The position numbers were made by a program, and so were the translations under genes. A DNA stretch of 64,000 nt from Chelydra serpentina (Eukaryota; Chordata; Testudines; Chelydridae), in contig JBAIAC010000006.1 in NCBI GenBank assembly GCA_037349315.1, positions 53,750,501-53,814,500 on the forward strand, given 5' to 3'. Positions within the stretch are counted from its first letter, which is position 1; each line of letters begins with the position of its first letter. Below the pieces are notes generated by a model. The model did no database searches and was not told the DNA's origin. It saw only the letters and a program-made list of their open reading frames with translations. Below, one piece after another: positions 1-9,448 of the stretch.

Positions 1-1
1 A

Positions 2-1318
2 GCAGCCGCCCTTCGGCGTCAAGGAGTTCAGGTATTCCCCTACCTCGACGACTGGCTCCTCCGTGGCAACTCCGCCAACCAGGTCCAGTCCCACATTCAC
101 AAGGCCATGGACATGTTCAACCGTCTCGGCCTCCTACTAAACGTCGAAAAGTCCACTTTGGTCCCAACACAGAGAATAGACTTCATAGGGGCTATACTGG
201 ACTCTACCCTCGCCAGGGCATTCCTCCCAGAGGCTCGCTTTCAAACGCTTGCAGCCACCATACGCAGCCTCCAAGCTTTCCCAACTTTGACAGCCCGCTG
301 CTGCCTCAGCCTCATGGGCCATATGGCATCATGCACCTTCGTGACAGCTCACGCCAGGTTACGCTTACGGCCCCTCCAAGCATGGCTGGCCTCCGCATAC
401 CGGCCACACAGGGACAACCTCGATATGATTCTGACGGTCCCACCGCAAGTCCTAGCCTCCCTCAACTGGTGGCTGGACCCCGCACATGTGATGTCAGGTA
501 TTCCCTTTCATCCACCTCAGCCTTCCCGTACCTTGACTACGGATGCGTCATCCCTCGGCTGGGGGGCTCACCTGCAGAACTTCCAAACGCAGGGCCTGTG
601 GTCGGAGCAGGAGCTGACATTACACATCAATGTCAGAGAACTCCGAGCGGTACGTCTCGCCTGCCAAGCCTTCGCTCAACACTTACAGGGCCGCTGTGTC
701 TCCATCCTTACAGACAACACGACGGCCATGCATTACATCAACAGACAGGGAGGGGCACACTCCCTTCCCCTCTGCCGAGAGGCAACTCAGCTCTGGGACT
801 TTTGCATAGCCCGCTCCATTCACCCCGTGGCCTCGTTTCTCCCAGGAGTCCAGAACACCTTGGCGGACCGCCTGAGCAGGTCCTTTCAAACTCACGAGTG
901 GTCCATTCGGCTAGACGTCATCCACTCTATCTTCCAGAAGTGGGGGTTTCCCCAGATAGATCTCTTCGCGACTCGCGAGAACAGGAAATGCCAAGTGTTC
1001 TGCTCCTTTCAGGGTCGCTCCCCAGGCTCCCTGACAGACGCTTTTCTCCATCCTTGGACAGACAACCTGGCCTATGCCTTCCCACCAGTTCCACTGGTCC
1101 ACAGAGTCCTGCTCAAGCTACGCAGGGACAAGGCCAGGATGATCCTGATTGCTCCAGCGTGGCCCAGGCAACACTGGTATACCACGCTCCTGGAGATGTC
1201 CGTGACAGACCCGATCCCTCTTCCGCGATGGCCGGACCTGATCACGCAGCAGCACGGCAGGATCCATCATCCCGACCTGCGGTCCCTTCACCTCACGGCG
1301 TGGCTGCTGCATGGCTGA
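2..1318 (+). CDS. DIRS reverse transcriptase / RNase H, C-terminal part
   Basis: The frame is open from the first bases of the window to the stop at 1316-1318, so the ATG at 107 is not the true start. The RT active-site motif YLDD is at 41-52, placing the window start just before the palm-domain catalytic aspartates. A thumb-like region follows, then an RNase H domain whose acidic residues are visible: Asp in TDAS (542), Glu in RELRAV (638), Asp in TDNT (713) and Asp in LADRLSR (866). The enzyme copies element RNA into DNA and degrades the RNA strand. The last 91 nt overlap the recombinase frame. No stop or frameshift is seen over about 438 codons, unusual among the decayed elements of this window. 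Confidence 0.9.
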   Translation, partial: AAALRRQGVQVFPYLDDWLLRGNSANQVQSHIHKAMDMFNRLGLLLNVEKSTLVPTQRIDFIGAILDSTLARAFLPEARFQTLAATIRSLQAFPTLTARCCLSLMGHMASCTFVTAHARLRLRPLQAWLASAYRPHRDNLDMILTVPPQVLASLNWWLDPAHVMSGIPFHPPQPSRTLTTDASSLGWGAHLQNFQTQGLWSEQELTLHINVRELRAVRLACQAFAQHLQGRCVSILTDNTTAMHYINRQGGAHSLPLCREATQLWDFCIARSIHPVASFLPGVQNTLADRLSRSFQTHEWSIRLDVIHSIFQKWGFPQIDLFATRENRKCQVFCSFQGRSPGSLTDAFLHPWTDNLAYAFPPVPLVHRVLLKLRRDKARMILIAPAWPRQHWYTTLLEMSVTDPIPLPRWPDLITQQHGRIHHPDLRSLHLTAWLLHG

Positions 1319-2367
1319 ACCCGTCGGAGCTACAATGTTCCAGCCCGGTCCAGCACGTTCTGCTGAGCAGTAGGAAACCCTCCACCAGATCCACCTACTC
1401 AGCTAAGTGGAAACGTTTTTCCCTGTGGTGTGGCACTCGGGGCCTTAACCCCTTGCAGGTGCCGGTTCACACCATACTGGACTACCTCCTCTTACTAAAG
1501 GAGCAGGGTCTGGCTCTCTCGTCGCTAAAAGTCCACCTAGCGGCAATTTCAGCTTTTCACCCCCGGGACGGGGCGGGTTCTGTTTTCTCCAACCCCATGG
1601 TCACCAGGTTCCTTAAGGGGTTAGAACGGCTGCACCCGCTGGTGCGCCGCCCGGTCCCTACATGGGACCTCAACCTAGTCATTACCAGGCTCATGGGTGC
1701 CCCATTCGAGCCCATGGCCACTTGCTCCATGCTGTATCTCTCATGGAAAATGGCCTTTCTAGTAGCCATCACCTCAGCTAGACGCGTCTCTGAGCTCAGA
1801 GCGCTTACTTCGGAACCACCTTATACGGTGTTCCATAAGGATAAAGTACAGCTCAGGCCACACCCGGCTTTCCTGCCCAAGGTAGTGTTGGCCTTCCATA
1901 TTAACCAAGACATTTTTCTACCTGTCTTTTATCCTAAGCCCCATGCCTCCAGGAAGGAGCAGCAACTCCATTCCCTGGATGTCCGGAGAGCCCTCGCCTT
2001 CTACATCGAGAGGACAAAGCCGTTCCGGAAGTCGACCCAGCTGTTCATCGCCGTGGCGGACCGGATGAAAGGCCTTCCCGTCTCTTCCCAGCGCATCTCG
2101 TCATGGATCACCTCGTGCATCCGCACATGCTATGACTTGGCAGGTGTCCCCACCATGCACACTACGGCCCACTCTACCCGAGCTCAGGCCTCGTCGTCTG
2201 CCTTCCTGGCACACATACCTATACAAGACATTTGTAGGGCCGCGACATGGTCGTCAGTACACACTTTTGCCTCGCACTATGCCATAGTGCAACATTCTAG
2301 AGACGACGCCGCTTTTGGTTCGGCGGTCCTAAACTCTGCTGTATCACAATCCGACCCCGCCTCCTAG
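1228..2367 (+). CDS. DIRS tyrosine recombinase (YR)
   Basis: This lambda-integrase-like tyrosine recombinase would integrate the circular DNA intermediate. Starting at the in-frame ATG at 1228 gives 379 aa. The frame is open back to 331, but that part is antiparallel to no known domain and is read as a shadow of the RT frame. An N-terminal SAM-like core-binding region (about residues 45-95, TRSTYSAKW onward) precedes the catalytic domain. Catalytic residues visible are Arg in SARRVSEL (about 185), the His-x-x-Arg box HSTR (315-318) and the tyrosine nucleophile in FASHY (351). The reading frame is complete to TAG at 2365-2367. The start is uncertain because DIRS YR frames may be reached by translational coupling. 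Confidence 0.88.
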   Translation: MAGPDHAAARQDPSSRPAVPSPHGVAAAWLNPSELQCSSPVQHVLLSSRKPSTRSTYSAKWKRFSLWCGTRGLNPLQVPVHTILDYLLLLKEQGLALSSLKVHLAAISAFHPRDGAGSVFSNPMVTRFLKGLERLHPLVRRPVPTWDLNLVITRLMGAPFEPMATCSMLYLSWKMAFLVAITSARRVSELRALTSEPPYTVFHKDKVQLRPHPAFLPKVVLAFHINQDIFLPVFYPKPHASRKEQQLHSLDVRRALAFYIERTKPFRKSTQLFIAVADRMKGLPVSSQRISSWITSCIRTCYDLAGVPTMHTTAHSTRAQASSSAFLAHIPIQDICRAATWSSVHTFASHYAIVQHSRDDAAFGSAVLNSAVSQSDPAS

Positions 2368-2423
2368 GAATGGCTTGGGAGTCACCTAACTGGAATACAT
2401 ATGAGCAAGCACTCGAAGAAGAA

Positions 2424-2483
2424 AACACGGTTACTCACCGTAGTAACTAGTGTTCTTCGAGATGTGTTGCTCATATGTATTCC
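2424..2483 (+). repeat. DIRS inverted repeat, inner arm (internal complementary region)
   Basis: These 60 bases are the exact reverse complement of 2669-2728; I compared the arms base by base and saw no mismatch. The arm begins with AAC and its partner ends with GTT. The sequence just before it, 2391-2420, is also a near reverse complement of 2452-2483, so this block can fold on itself. In DIRS elements such internal complementary regions template the joining of element ends during circle formation. Confidence 0.9.
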
Positions 2484-2668
2484 AAACCCGCCCTCCTTCC
2501 CCACTGTCGGAATAGCCGGCAAGAAGGAACTGAGGGGGCGATGGGCCGGCTGCAGTATATATTGGGGCACCTAACGGCGCCACTCCAGGGGGTGCCAGCC
2601 GGCCCACCGAGTGTTGCTAGGGTAAAAATCTTCCGACGATTGTGCACGCCGCGTGCGCACACCTAACT

Positions 2669-2728
2669 GGAATACATATGAGCAACACATCTCGAAGAAC
2701 ACTAGTTACTACGGTGAGTAACCGTGTT
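2669..2728 (-). repeat. DIRS terminal inverted repeat, outer arm (3' end of element)
   Basis: This is the perfect 60-bp inverted partner of 2424-2483 and marks the right boundary of the element. AT-rich flanking sequence starts at 2729. A short direct copy (ACCTAACTGGAATACATATG) occurs at both 2661-2680 and about 2384-2403. Confidence 0.9.
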
Positions 2729-4588
2729 ATATCCTGGCCAGGCACAGAGGGGGAAAAGCATTTCCAGGTGTCACCACTAACTGGGAATCTAGGAGCATTC
2801 TCAGGAACTCCAGATTGTGAATTAGAAACAACTCCACAATCCTAACAAAAAGGAAAAACTGAAGACCAACATTTTCAGAAGTGATTAGTGGTTATGGGTA
2901 CTTTCATTTTTGGGTATACAATGTCGACTCCTTAAAGAGGCCTGGTTTTCAGAGGGTACTTCCCCCAAAAAGGAGATTCTCAAAATTACTTGTCATTTTT
3001 GAAAATCTTGGCTAACATGATTCTTATAGATTTATGAAACTGTCACCTCTGTTCAACTAAACAATCATCTAGAAAGATCAGTTGTGAAGGAGGAGGTCTT
3101 TCATGCCTAACATGGAATAAAGGAACGAAAAAAAAAAAGCAAAAAAAGCAGCAACTGCTATTCATAATCTCGAATAAGAGTCAAATTTCTCTTTGTTTTA
3201 TTACTGGAGAAGGTTACCGGAAGGAAAGGTCTTTCTTTACTACCGCAAGTGAAAAGTAGCCTTTGTACAGCTTATGTATGTTTCAAATGTTAGGGCAACG
3301 TACCATTTACAATCTGGGATACACAAAATAAAAGGAGCAGTCGGGCATGTGCATGTGACAACAACTGTTGTTGAATGGTTAGAAATTTAATAAACAATGA
3401 GCAACAATTACACAATTACAAAAAAGGACACTAATGAAAAGCAATATAGTGAATTATTACAAAGATACAAAATGGTTTTACAGGAGACATTTAAATTCTA
3501 TGTAAGTAGCTAAACTCAAACAAGACTGGATTTCAACATCTGCAAGACAATAAACTGATTTCATCCATATGGTTTTAATTTACAAAATGTTAGACAATAT
3601 ACAGTACATGGTCAATCCCACACTGGAAAAAAGAAAAAAAGGGTAGTCAGAAAGAAAATCCAACTAATGTATTGAAATAAAAGACAACATTTCTTGTCCT
3701 TATTTACATTTTTCATTAGAACCTAAAAAAGGATCTTTTTCACGAGCACACACTTGTACTTACACATTGTTAGGACTCCAGAATATTTTAATACATATTT
3801 TAACACAAATCAAGCTATAGAAATGCCCCACATTCACAAAATTCTTGCCCATTTAAATATTCATTTTACATCAGCAATGAGTTAGTAAAGCCTAGGTATT
3901 CCCCTTTTCATTAACATTTTCTTTTCTGTAATATTCAGAGTAGAAATTCTAACTACTGCACTTACTATTCAACAGAGCTGCTTCTTTTATTCCATTTTAT
4001 CTTTCTGCTAAATCATTCAGCTCTTCAAACCCCTTTTATAAATATATGCATTCAACTTTTCTGCTTGTAGCATGTGGAAATGTATATTACTTGTAACTCT
4101 ATCCTGCAAAACACATCATGTCTTCCCCATATGTGCCCTTGAATCCTGCTAGTTTTAGACTTTTGTAAAGCTGTGATATTGTGCAAAGTTGAGTGTGCAT
4201 TTAAATCTGGCCATATTTATAGGTATAAAAAATGATTTAGGGACATACTCTGCATATTTTTGACATATGTGCATATATCTTCTGTTGTCTGCAGATCATC
4301 CTCTGTGTCAGGCGCAGTGCTTTGGCTGCCTGTTATTCTTCCTAAAAAACATTCAAAATACATTACCACACGCAAGCCTCTTGGGACTGTGGTACTGATA
4401 ATTAAGGAGAGACCCCCGCATAGTTAATCCTGAAAGTTCTGCTGTACATTGTGCTAGAATGTGCAAAATCTGTGCGTTGTGTCAAATAGACCGTGGAGGC
4501 TTTATGTTATAGCAAGCACAGTTAAGCACTAGCCATAGCCTTCCACACTTAAGCCTCAGGAACATTCACTCACTCACATGCAAGCTCA
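2729..4588. other. AT-rich non-coding sequence, no feature recognised
   Basis: There is no long ORF, no clear repeat ends and no recognisable exon. Short A-rich stretches occur near 3129-3150. The block may hold old repeats too diverged to name by eye. Confidence 0.5.
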
Positions 4589-4649
4589 CAGGTAAACAGG
4601 GCCAGTTCCAGGCACCAGCTTTCCAAGCTGGTGCTTGGGGCGGCATCGA

Positions 4650-4750
4650 GAATGGGGCGGCAGTTCGAGTCCCGCGGCGGCAGTTCAGCTGCAGGTCCGC
4701 TCTTCCCGCCGCCAAATTGCCGCTGCGGGACTTGTACTGCCGCCCCATTC
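4650..4750. repeat. Internal hairpin of the hAT MITE
   Basis: Arms 4650-4686 and 4714-4750 match at 32 of 37 positions as reverse complements around a 27-base spacer. Both arms carry the gcggcag-type motif repeated through the element. Confidence 0.85.
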
Positions 4751-4824
4751 TCGCCTGCCACGGCGGCAATTCGGCGGCAGGTCCTCCCTTGCCGCCACGG
4801 ACTCCGACTGCCTGCATCAGGGGC

Positions 4825-4926
4825 GGGGCCCCACCCCTGACGCAAGCAGACATAGCGGGGCCCCACCCCCGACGCAAGCAGATGTAGCGGGGCCCCGCTA
4901 CATCAGCCTGCGTTGGGGGTGGGGCC
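4825..4926. repeat. 32-bp direct duplication followed by an inverted copy
   Basis: Units 4825-4856 and 4857-4888 are near-identical 32-mers beginning GGGGCCCCACCCC. A third, inverted copy runs about 4895-4926 around a GGGGCCCCGC centre, so the block can form a second cruciform inside the MITE. Confidence 0.8.
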
Positions 4927-5189
4927 GCCGCCCCTACTTGGGGAGGCAAAATTGTGAGAGCCGCCCCTGCAGGTAAACAATGGCTGGGGTGAGTGGAAAA
5001 TTGGTGTGTCTGAGGAAATACAGACCTCGGTGCAACCTTGTCATGGGCCTATAAGGCATTTATCCCCACATTTTCCTTAGACCTAGCTCAAGTATATGAA
5101 AAACACTATGCAAAACAATGCCGTGTTGCATTTATTAAATGTACTATGTATGTGCTTATTAAGAGAGTTTTCATGGCCCTTAATTTCTT

Positions 5190-5815
5190 AGTGCCTCACA
5201 AACATTAATGCACTTATCCTTACAACATTCCTGGGAGATAAACTTAGGGTGACCAGATGTCCCGATAAAATTGGGACCGTCCCGATTTTTCACCTTTCAA
5301 CTGCTATTTTGCAAAACTGTCTCTGGAAATTACCCAAACAGCTTGGGTTCATCGGTCCTTGTTTAGAGCTTCCTTTAGAAATCCAGTGCAGAGAAATGAA
5401 GCAGGAAATAAAGACAAAATTGAGACGTTTCCAGGGTCTTTTATACCCTCTCCCATGTGGATGGAATTTTACTGTCCCAAACAAAGCTCCCAGTCTCAGT
5501 TGGTGGAAGATTATGGGCACAACATGGAGTCCAGGGTCCCATGAGTAAGTCACATGCTTTGATGACTCACAGGAGCAGCCATTGCCCATATTCTTTCTAA
5601 AGCCTCCACAGGAAGGCTCAGTTGGTGGGTTATATTTCATTCATGCAGCATCACAAAGGTAAATAACATATTTCTGTATTTACAGATAAGGAAACAGATG
5701 CACAGAAAAGGTAAATGACTTGCTCAAGATCACAGAGCAAGTCATATCAGAACTTGTAATAAAACCCATATCTGCTGAGTGCCACTCCAGTGCCTAATCA
5801 CGAGACCATCCTTTT
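5190..5815 (-). mobile_element. MIR-like SINE, split in two (5190-5243 and about 5670-5815)
   Basis: The left piece (gtgcctcacaaa... through ctgggagataaa) and the right piece (tacagataaggaaacagatg through the agatcacagagcaagtca stretch) read as consecutive parts of a reversed MIR-type SINE: the complement of the conserved 'cctcagtttcc-tctgtaaaatg' region and the part upstream of it. About 425 bases lie between them, starting with a TA-MITE end at 5245. Family assignment is from memory of MIR-like consensus patterns and is approximate. Confidence 0.55.
5245..5320 (+). mobile_element. TA-target MITE, left end only
   Basis: It begins TAGGGTGACCAGATGTCCCG, the same end as the complete copy at 7042-7253 and the copies at 10161 and 17445. 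The matching right end (TCTGGTCACCCTA) is not found before 5800, so the copy is truncated or rearranged. The filler 5320-5660 holds only short chance ORFs. Confidence 0.7.
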
Positions 5816-5879
5816 TCTCTTTTGGAAAAAAGTCTGAAAATATAAATTATTAAATGCACTTTTATATGTAAACCGTCTG

Positions 5880-6225
5880 TCAGGTAGTGTTGGCAGTAGC
5901 AAAGGCCAGGTTCAATATCTAGGGGTCCCTTTTAATATTCCAAAAAGGAATAAGCTCAAGCCCCAACCCAGAAATCTGGGAAAACTAACCACTGCCCCAG
6001 GCACCTCTAAAAGGCAATACTATCCCACTCACAAGCACTGAGCTTGTGTAGAACAAAAGTAAACTTTTATTAAGAGAGAGAGAGAGAATTCAGCATTAAT
6101 TTGAGAAAACACTGAAACAATGATTCAAAAGTATGCAAACCATAAGTGACACCTGCCCCCATAGGACCTTGGGTGTTGCCTTTGCCTCCGTTTCCCATCT
6201 TGTGCTGTGAAAGTCCAATGGAGAA
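5880..6225 (-). mobile_element. Possible LTR fragment
   Basis: Read on the minus strand, the block has AATAAA within AATAAAAGTTTACTTTTG (complement of about 6056-6075), followed by a CA-rich U5-like stretch. I recall similar sequence as an unclassified turtle LTR. No TG/CA ends or target duplication could be fixed, and the PLE 3' end abuts it at about 6226. Tentative. Confidence 0.35.
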
Positions 6226-6579
6226 ATGACAGGTTTCAGAGTAGCAGCCGTGTTAGTCTGTATCAGCAAAAAGAACAGGATTACTTGTGGCACCTTAGAG
6301 ACTAACAAATTTATTTCAGCATAAGCTTTCGTGGACTACAATCCACTTCTTCAGATGCATAGAATGGAACATATAGTAAGAGGATATTTATACATTCAGA
6401 GAAACATGAAAAGGTGGAAGTACCTATACCAACTGTAAGAGGCTAATTAATTGAGAGGAACTATAATCACCCGGGAAAAAAAAAACTTTTGAAGTGATAA
6501 TCAAGATGGCCCATTACGGACAGTTGACACAAAGATGTGAGGGTACTTAACTAGGATACTAAACTAGGGGGAAATAGAT

Positions 6580-6891
6580 TCAATTAATGTAATGACCGAG
6601 CCACTCCCAGTCTCTGTTCAAACCTAAGTTAATGGTATCTAGTTTGCATATTAATTCAAGTTCAGCAGCTTCTTGTCGGAGTCTGTTTTTGAAGCTTTTC
6701 TGTTGCAAAATTGCCACCTTTAAGTCTGTCACTGAGTCATTAGAGAGGTTGAAGTGTTCTCCTACTGGTTTTTGAATGTTATGATTCCTGATGTCAGATT
6801 TGTGTCCATTTATTCTTTTGCGTAGAGACTGTCCGGTTTGGCCAATGTACGTGGCAGGGGGGCATTGCTGGCTAATGATGGCATATATCAC
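6580..6891 (-). pseudogene. PLE GIY-YIG endonuclease domain
   Basis: The 103-residue frame includes IYAI, then TYIGQTGQSLRKRINGHKSD with the YIG half of the motif and the conserved arginine, then PVGEHFN carrying the metal-binding glutamate, and a C-terminal LGLNRDWEW segment. This endonuclease nicks target DNA for reverse transcription in PLEs. The domain itself reads through, but it is separated from the RT by an insertion, so the element is dead. Confidence 0.85.
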
Positions 6892-7041
6892 ATTGGTTAG
6901 ATGTGCAGGTGAATGAGCCCCTTATGGCGTGACTGATGTAATTAGGTCCTATGATGGTGTCACTTGAATAGATATGTGGACAGAGTTGGCATCAGGCTTT
7001 GTTGCAAGGATAGGTTCCTGGGTTAGTGTTTTTGTTGTATG

Positions 7042-7253
7042 TAGGGTGACCAGACATCCCGATAAAATCGGGACCATCCCGATTTTTCATCTTTTGTCCC
7101 GCATCCCATGCAATGCTTGGTCCCTTTTGTCCCGATTTCCGGTCTTCTTTTTTTTTTTTTGCTCAATAACTTCGGGCGGGAGAGGTTTTTTTTTGGCTCA
7201 ACAACTTCGGGCAGGAAGTCCCGATTTTCGGGTCTTCTCATCTGGTCACCCTA
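7042..7253. mobile_element. TA-target MITE nested in the PLE, complete copy
   Basis: Terminal inverted repeats GGGTGACCAGA (7044-) and TCTGGTCACCC (-7251) are flanked by TA on both sides (7042-7043, 7252-7253). Taking out the element and one TA leaves the PLE reading frame continuous across the junction, which supports both the ends and the TA duplication. Internally it repeats TCCCGAT-type words and has a poly-T run near 7147-7160. A TA target is typical of Tc1/mariner-like transposases; I cannot name the family. Confidence 0.85.
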
Positions 7254-7643
7254 GTTGCATGGTGTGTGGTTGCTGGTGAGTATTTGCTTCAGGTTGGGGG
7301 GCTGTCTGTAAGTGAGGACTGGTCTGTCTCTCAAGATTTGTGAGAGTGAGGGATCATCTTTCAGGATAGGTTGTAGATCTTTGATGATGCGCTGGAGAGG
7401 TTTTAGTTGGGGGCTAAAGGTGACGGCTAGTGGTGTTCTGTTATTTTCTCTGTTGGGCCTGTCCTGTAGTAGGTGACTTCTGAGTACTCTTCTGGCTCTG
7501 TCAATCAGTTTTTTCACTTCAGCAGGTGGGTATCTCCCTTTTCCCTCTGCTGCACCCCACTCAAATTGGTTGGCCATGTCAGCAAAGTCCCAGAATTCAC
7601 AGGTGCATTCACAGTGATTCACCTCCCACCCTGAAGGGGGCAT
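7254..7643 (-). pseudogene. PLE reverse transcriptase C-terminal fragment
   Basis: The minus-strand frame contains PLQRIIKDLQPIL, RPVLTYRQPPNLKQIL and SNHTP, which belong to the conserved RT thumb/linker region of Penelope-type elements. The palm with the catalytic aspartates is absent, so the fragment is inactive. Its N-terminal 30 residues are not recognisably PLE and may be flanking sequence. The frame stops inside the inserted MITE. Confidence 0.8.
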
Positions 7644-9445
7644 CTACAGTCCCCACCCTGGCTCACCAGTGTTGCTGTTGTCTCTGTCACTGCTTGATGT
7701 TGTCACTGCGGCCTTTGCTGCTGCTCACTACCTGCTGCCACCTATGCCTCTAGCTGTGAGGCCGTGTTCTGAGGTTCCACTAGTTCTTAGTGATTTCACT
7801 GCGTAGTGGGGAACCTCACTGCTGCTTTATCCTCTGCACTGTCTTTCGCAACACTGTCCCCACACCAGGTCTAAGGCTTTACCCTCTCAATCTGCTCATC
7901 AGTGATTTCAGCTCTAGTGATGACTGAGCAGAAACAAGGACTCTCCCATGAGTCTGATCAGCTCTATCTTTAAATACTGGATATGGAGGTGGGAGGGTGT
8001 CTAATTGTATCTAGAATGTTTTAAATAAGTCCACACAACCAAATGGGAGCACTTTCACTTGGATTTGGCATCATTACCCTCCACTCACCTAAATTTAGGT
8101 GACCCCTCAATTAGGGCATATTAAGTACAATTTTCTGGCCCATTAGTCATACAATAAGAATAACAACATTTCATTACTCCCTTCATCCAACCTGCATCCT
8201 ACACTAAAGTGAATTTTAATCCAAAACAGCCACAGCTGATCACTTTGGCAAAGCAGGTGTGTCTGATCTCCTAGGCAAAGTAGGAATGTCTATGCAAATA
8301 CAGTCTGCACCCGAGGTCTTTCCCCCCACTTCATCAAGAAAGGGCAGGGGAGAGATCCTCCAGACCCTGCTTGCATATATACGCCTTAAGCATGTTCATA
8401 CTGAAGGTCTAGTCATCCTTGTCATAGTTGAGAGGATTTCCTCATATTCGATGTAGCTCTCAATGGCTGGCTCAGGTAAAAGTTATTCCACACTTGTTTG
8501 TTTTCTGCTGACATGGCAATGGAGCAAAGTTGAAGCTCAAAAGTGAGCACATAGTTTAAAAAATCCCTAAAGTGTTTCTGAAGAGGAGCTCAGAAAAGAC
8601 AATGGTTTCTCTTCTCCCAAACCACCCGCAAGATTTGTTCAAACTGACAGCTCATTAGCAGAAACCAGTTGCTGAACAATAGAATAGAAACTGGCAAATA
8701 CATAACTGACATATAGCTTGGGAACTGAAAGAAAAAATTGGGTGAGAACCCTGAAAAATATGTTTTAAGATTGATACAATATCTTCCCTTGAGTAATTTC
8801 TTGTCTGTGTTAGTGAAGGAAGTGCCTCATAGCTTTTCAAGATCAAGATATTATTAATTAGTTGTGTCTGCAAAATACCAGTAATTTTGGCTACAGATAA
8901 TCTTTCTGAGTATATATTCATAGGCAATGAGATTTATGAAAGGCTACAGATAGTAACTGGACATACGATAAGACAAATGGATGTCTGAAAAATATTTGGC
9001 TTATAAAGAGGCACCAAGCAAGATTTCTCAATTCCATGTACTTCCAAACTTGGCATGGTTAATCAGAAAAGCTGAAGATACTGAAAATATGATTTATGGC
9101 ATCCTAGTTCTCAGTAATGTAAGAATATTTAAGAATCATGCACACTTCACTGGAACAAATCACAATTACATTAAGTGCTGAAAAGTTATCACATTTTGGT
9201 AACAGTGCCTCCAAACATGTGTCAAACCATATGTGTGTCAAAGTTTCTCAGCTCCCTTAAATTATGATATCACTCAGATTGTGCTTGGAGTTGAGTATCA
9301 CTGAGTGAATATTCTCCAATACTTGAATTTTTCTTCAGTGTTTCTAAAAATGATTTCTGAGATTTTTCTGCTATGATCTGGCCACTCTTAAAATCATATA
9401 TCCATATCCTCAACTAACTGAAAACATCAGACTTCTCTGGTCCCT
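7644..9445. other. No gene recognised
   Basis: 7650-7760 is rich in CTG/CTGCTG-like words. The rest is AT-rich without repeat ends or credible exons. The short ORFs here (longest 90 aa at 8655-8927, minus) have no recognisable domain. Confidence 0.4.
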
Positions 9446-9448
9446 AGA

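Larger units (their letters stand above)
1..2728 (+). mobile_element. DIRS-type retrotransposon, 3' part (5' end outside window)
   Basis: Reverse transcriptase/RNase H and tyrosine recombinase (YR) frames overlap and are followed by a complex inverted-repeat terminus, which is the gene order and structure of DIRS elements. The recombinase replaces an integrase, so no target duplication is expected, and none is evident at the right junction (2728/2729). The coding part is GC-rich and keeps many CpG dinucleotides, unlike the AT-rich flank from 2730 on, which suggests a recent insertion. The left end, any gag-like ORF and the N-terminal part of the RT lie before base 1. Ngaro or other YR elements are the alternative, but the terminal layout of inverted repeat plus internal complementary segment fits DIRS best. 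Confidence 0.92.
4597..4969. mobile_element. hAT-type non-autonomous DNA transposon (MITE), 373 bp
   Basis: The element starts CAGGG and ends CCCTG and is flanked by a perfect 8-bp target duplication CAGGTAAA (4589-4596 and 4970-4977). An 8-bp duplication with CAGGG-type ends is diagnostic of the hAT superfamily. It is very GC- and CpG-rich against an AT-rich background and carries no transposase. It contains a 37-bp-arm hairpin and a 32-bp tandem duplication, listed separately. The short ORFs across it on both strands are chance products of its GC content. Confidence 0.85.
6226..7600 (-). mobile_element. Penelope-like element (PLE), 5'-truncated, interrupted by a MITE
   Basis: Minus-strand reading gives the end of a PLE reverse transcriptase (7254-7600), a cysteine-bearing linker (about 6925-7041), a GIY-YIG endonuclease (6580-6891) and a 3' UTR ending near 6226 with the GACAGGTTTCAGAGTAGCAG sequence common at PLE 3' ends in turtles. 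Upstream of about 7600 homology fades, consistent with 5' truncation. The MITE at 7042-7253 lies between the RT and the linker. Confidence 0.88.

Noticed and set aside
331..1227. N-terminal extension of the recombinase frame
   Set aside because: It overlaps the RT/RNase H gene in another frame, is rich in Pro/Ser/Arg as expected for an out-of-frame reading, and has no recombinase motif.
4566..4949. 127-aa minus-strand ORF and others across the GC-rich block
   Set aside because: It lies within and around the hAT MITE. It is low-complexity and repeats with the DNA units, so it is not a gene.
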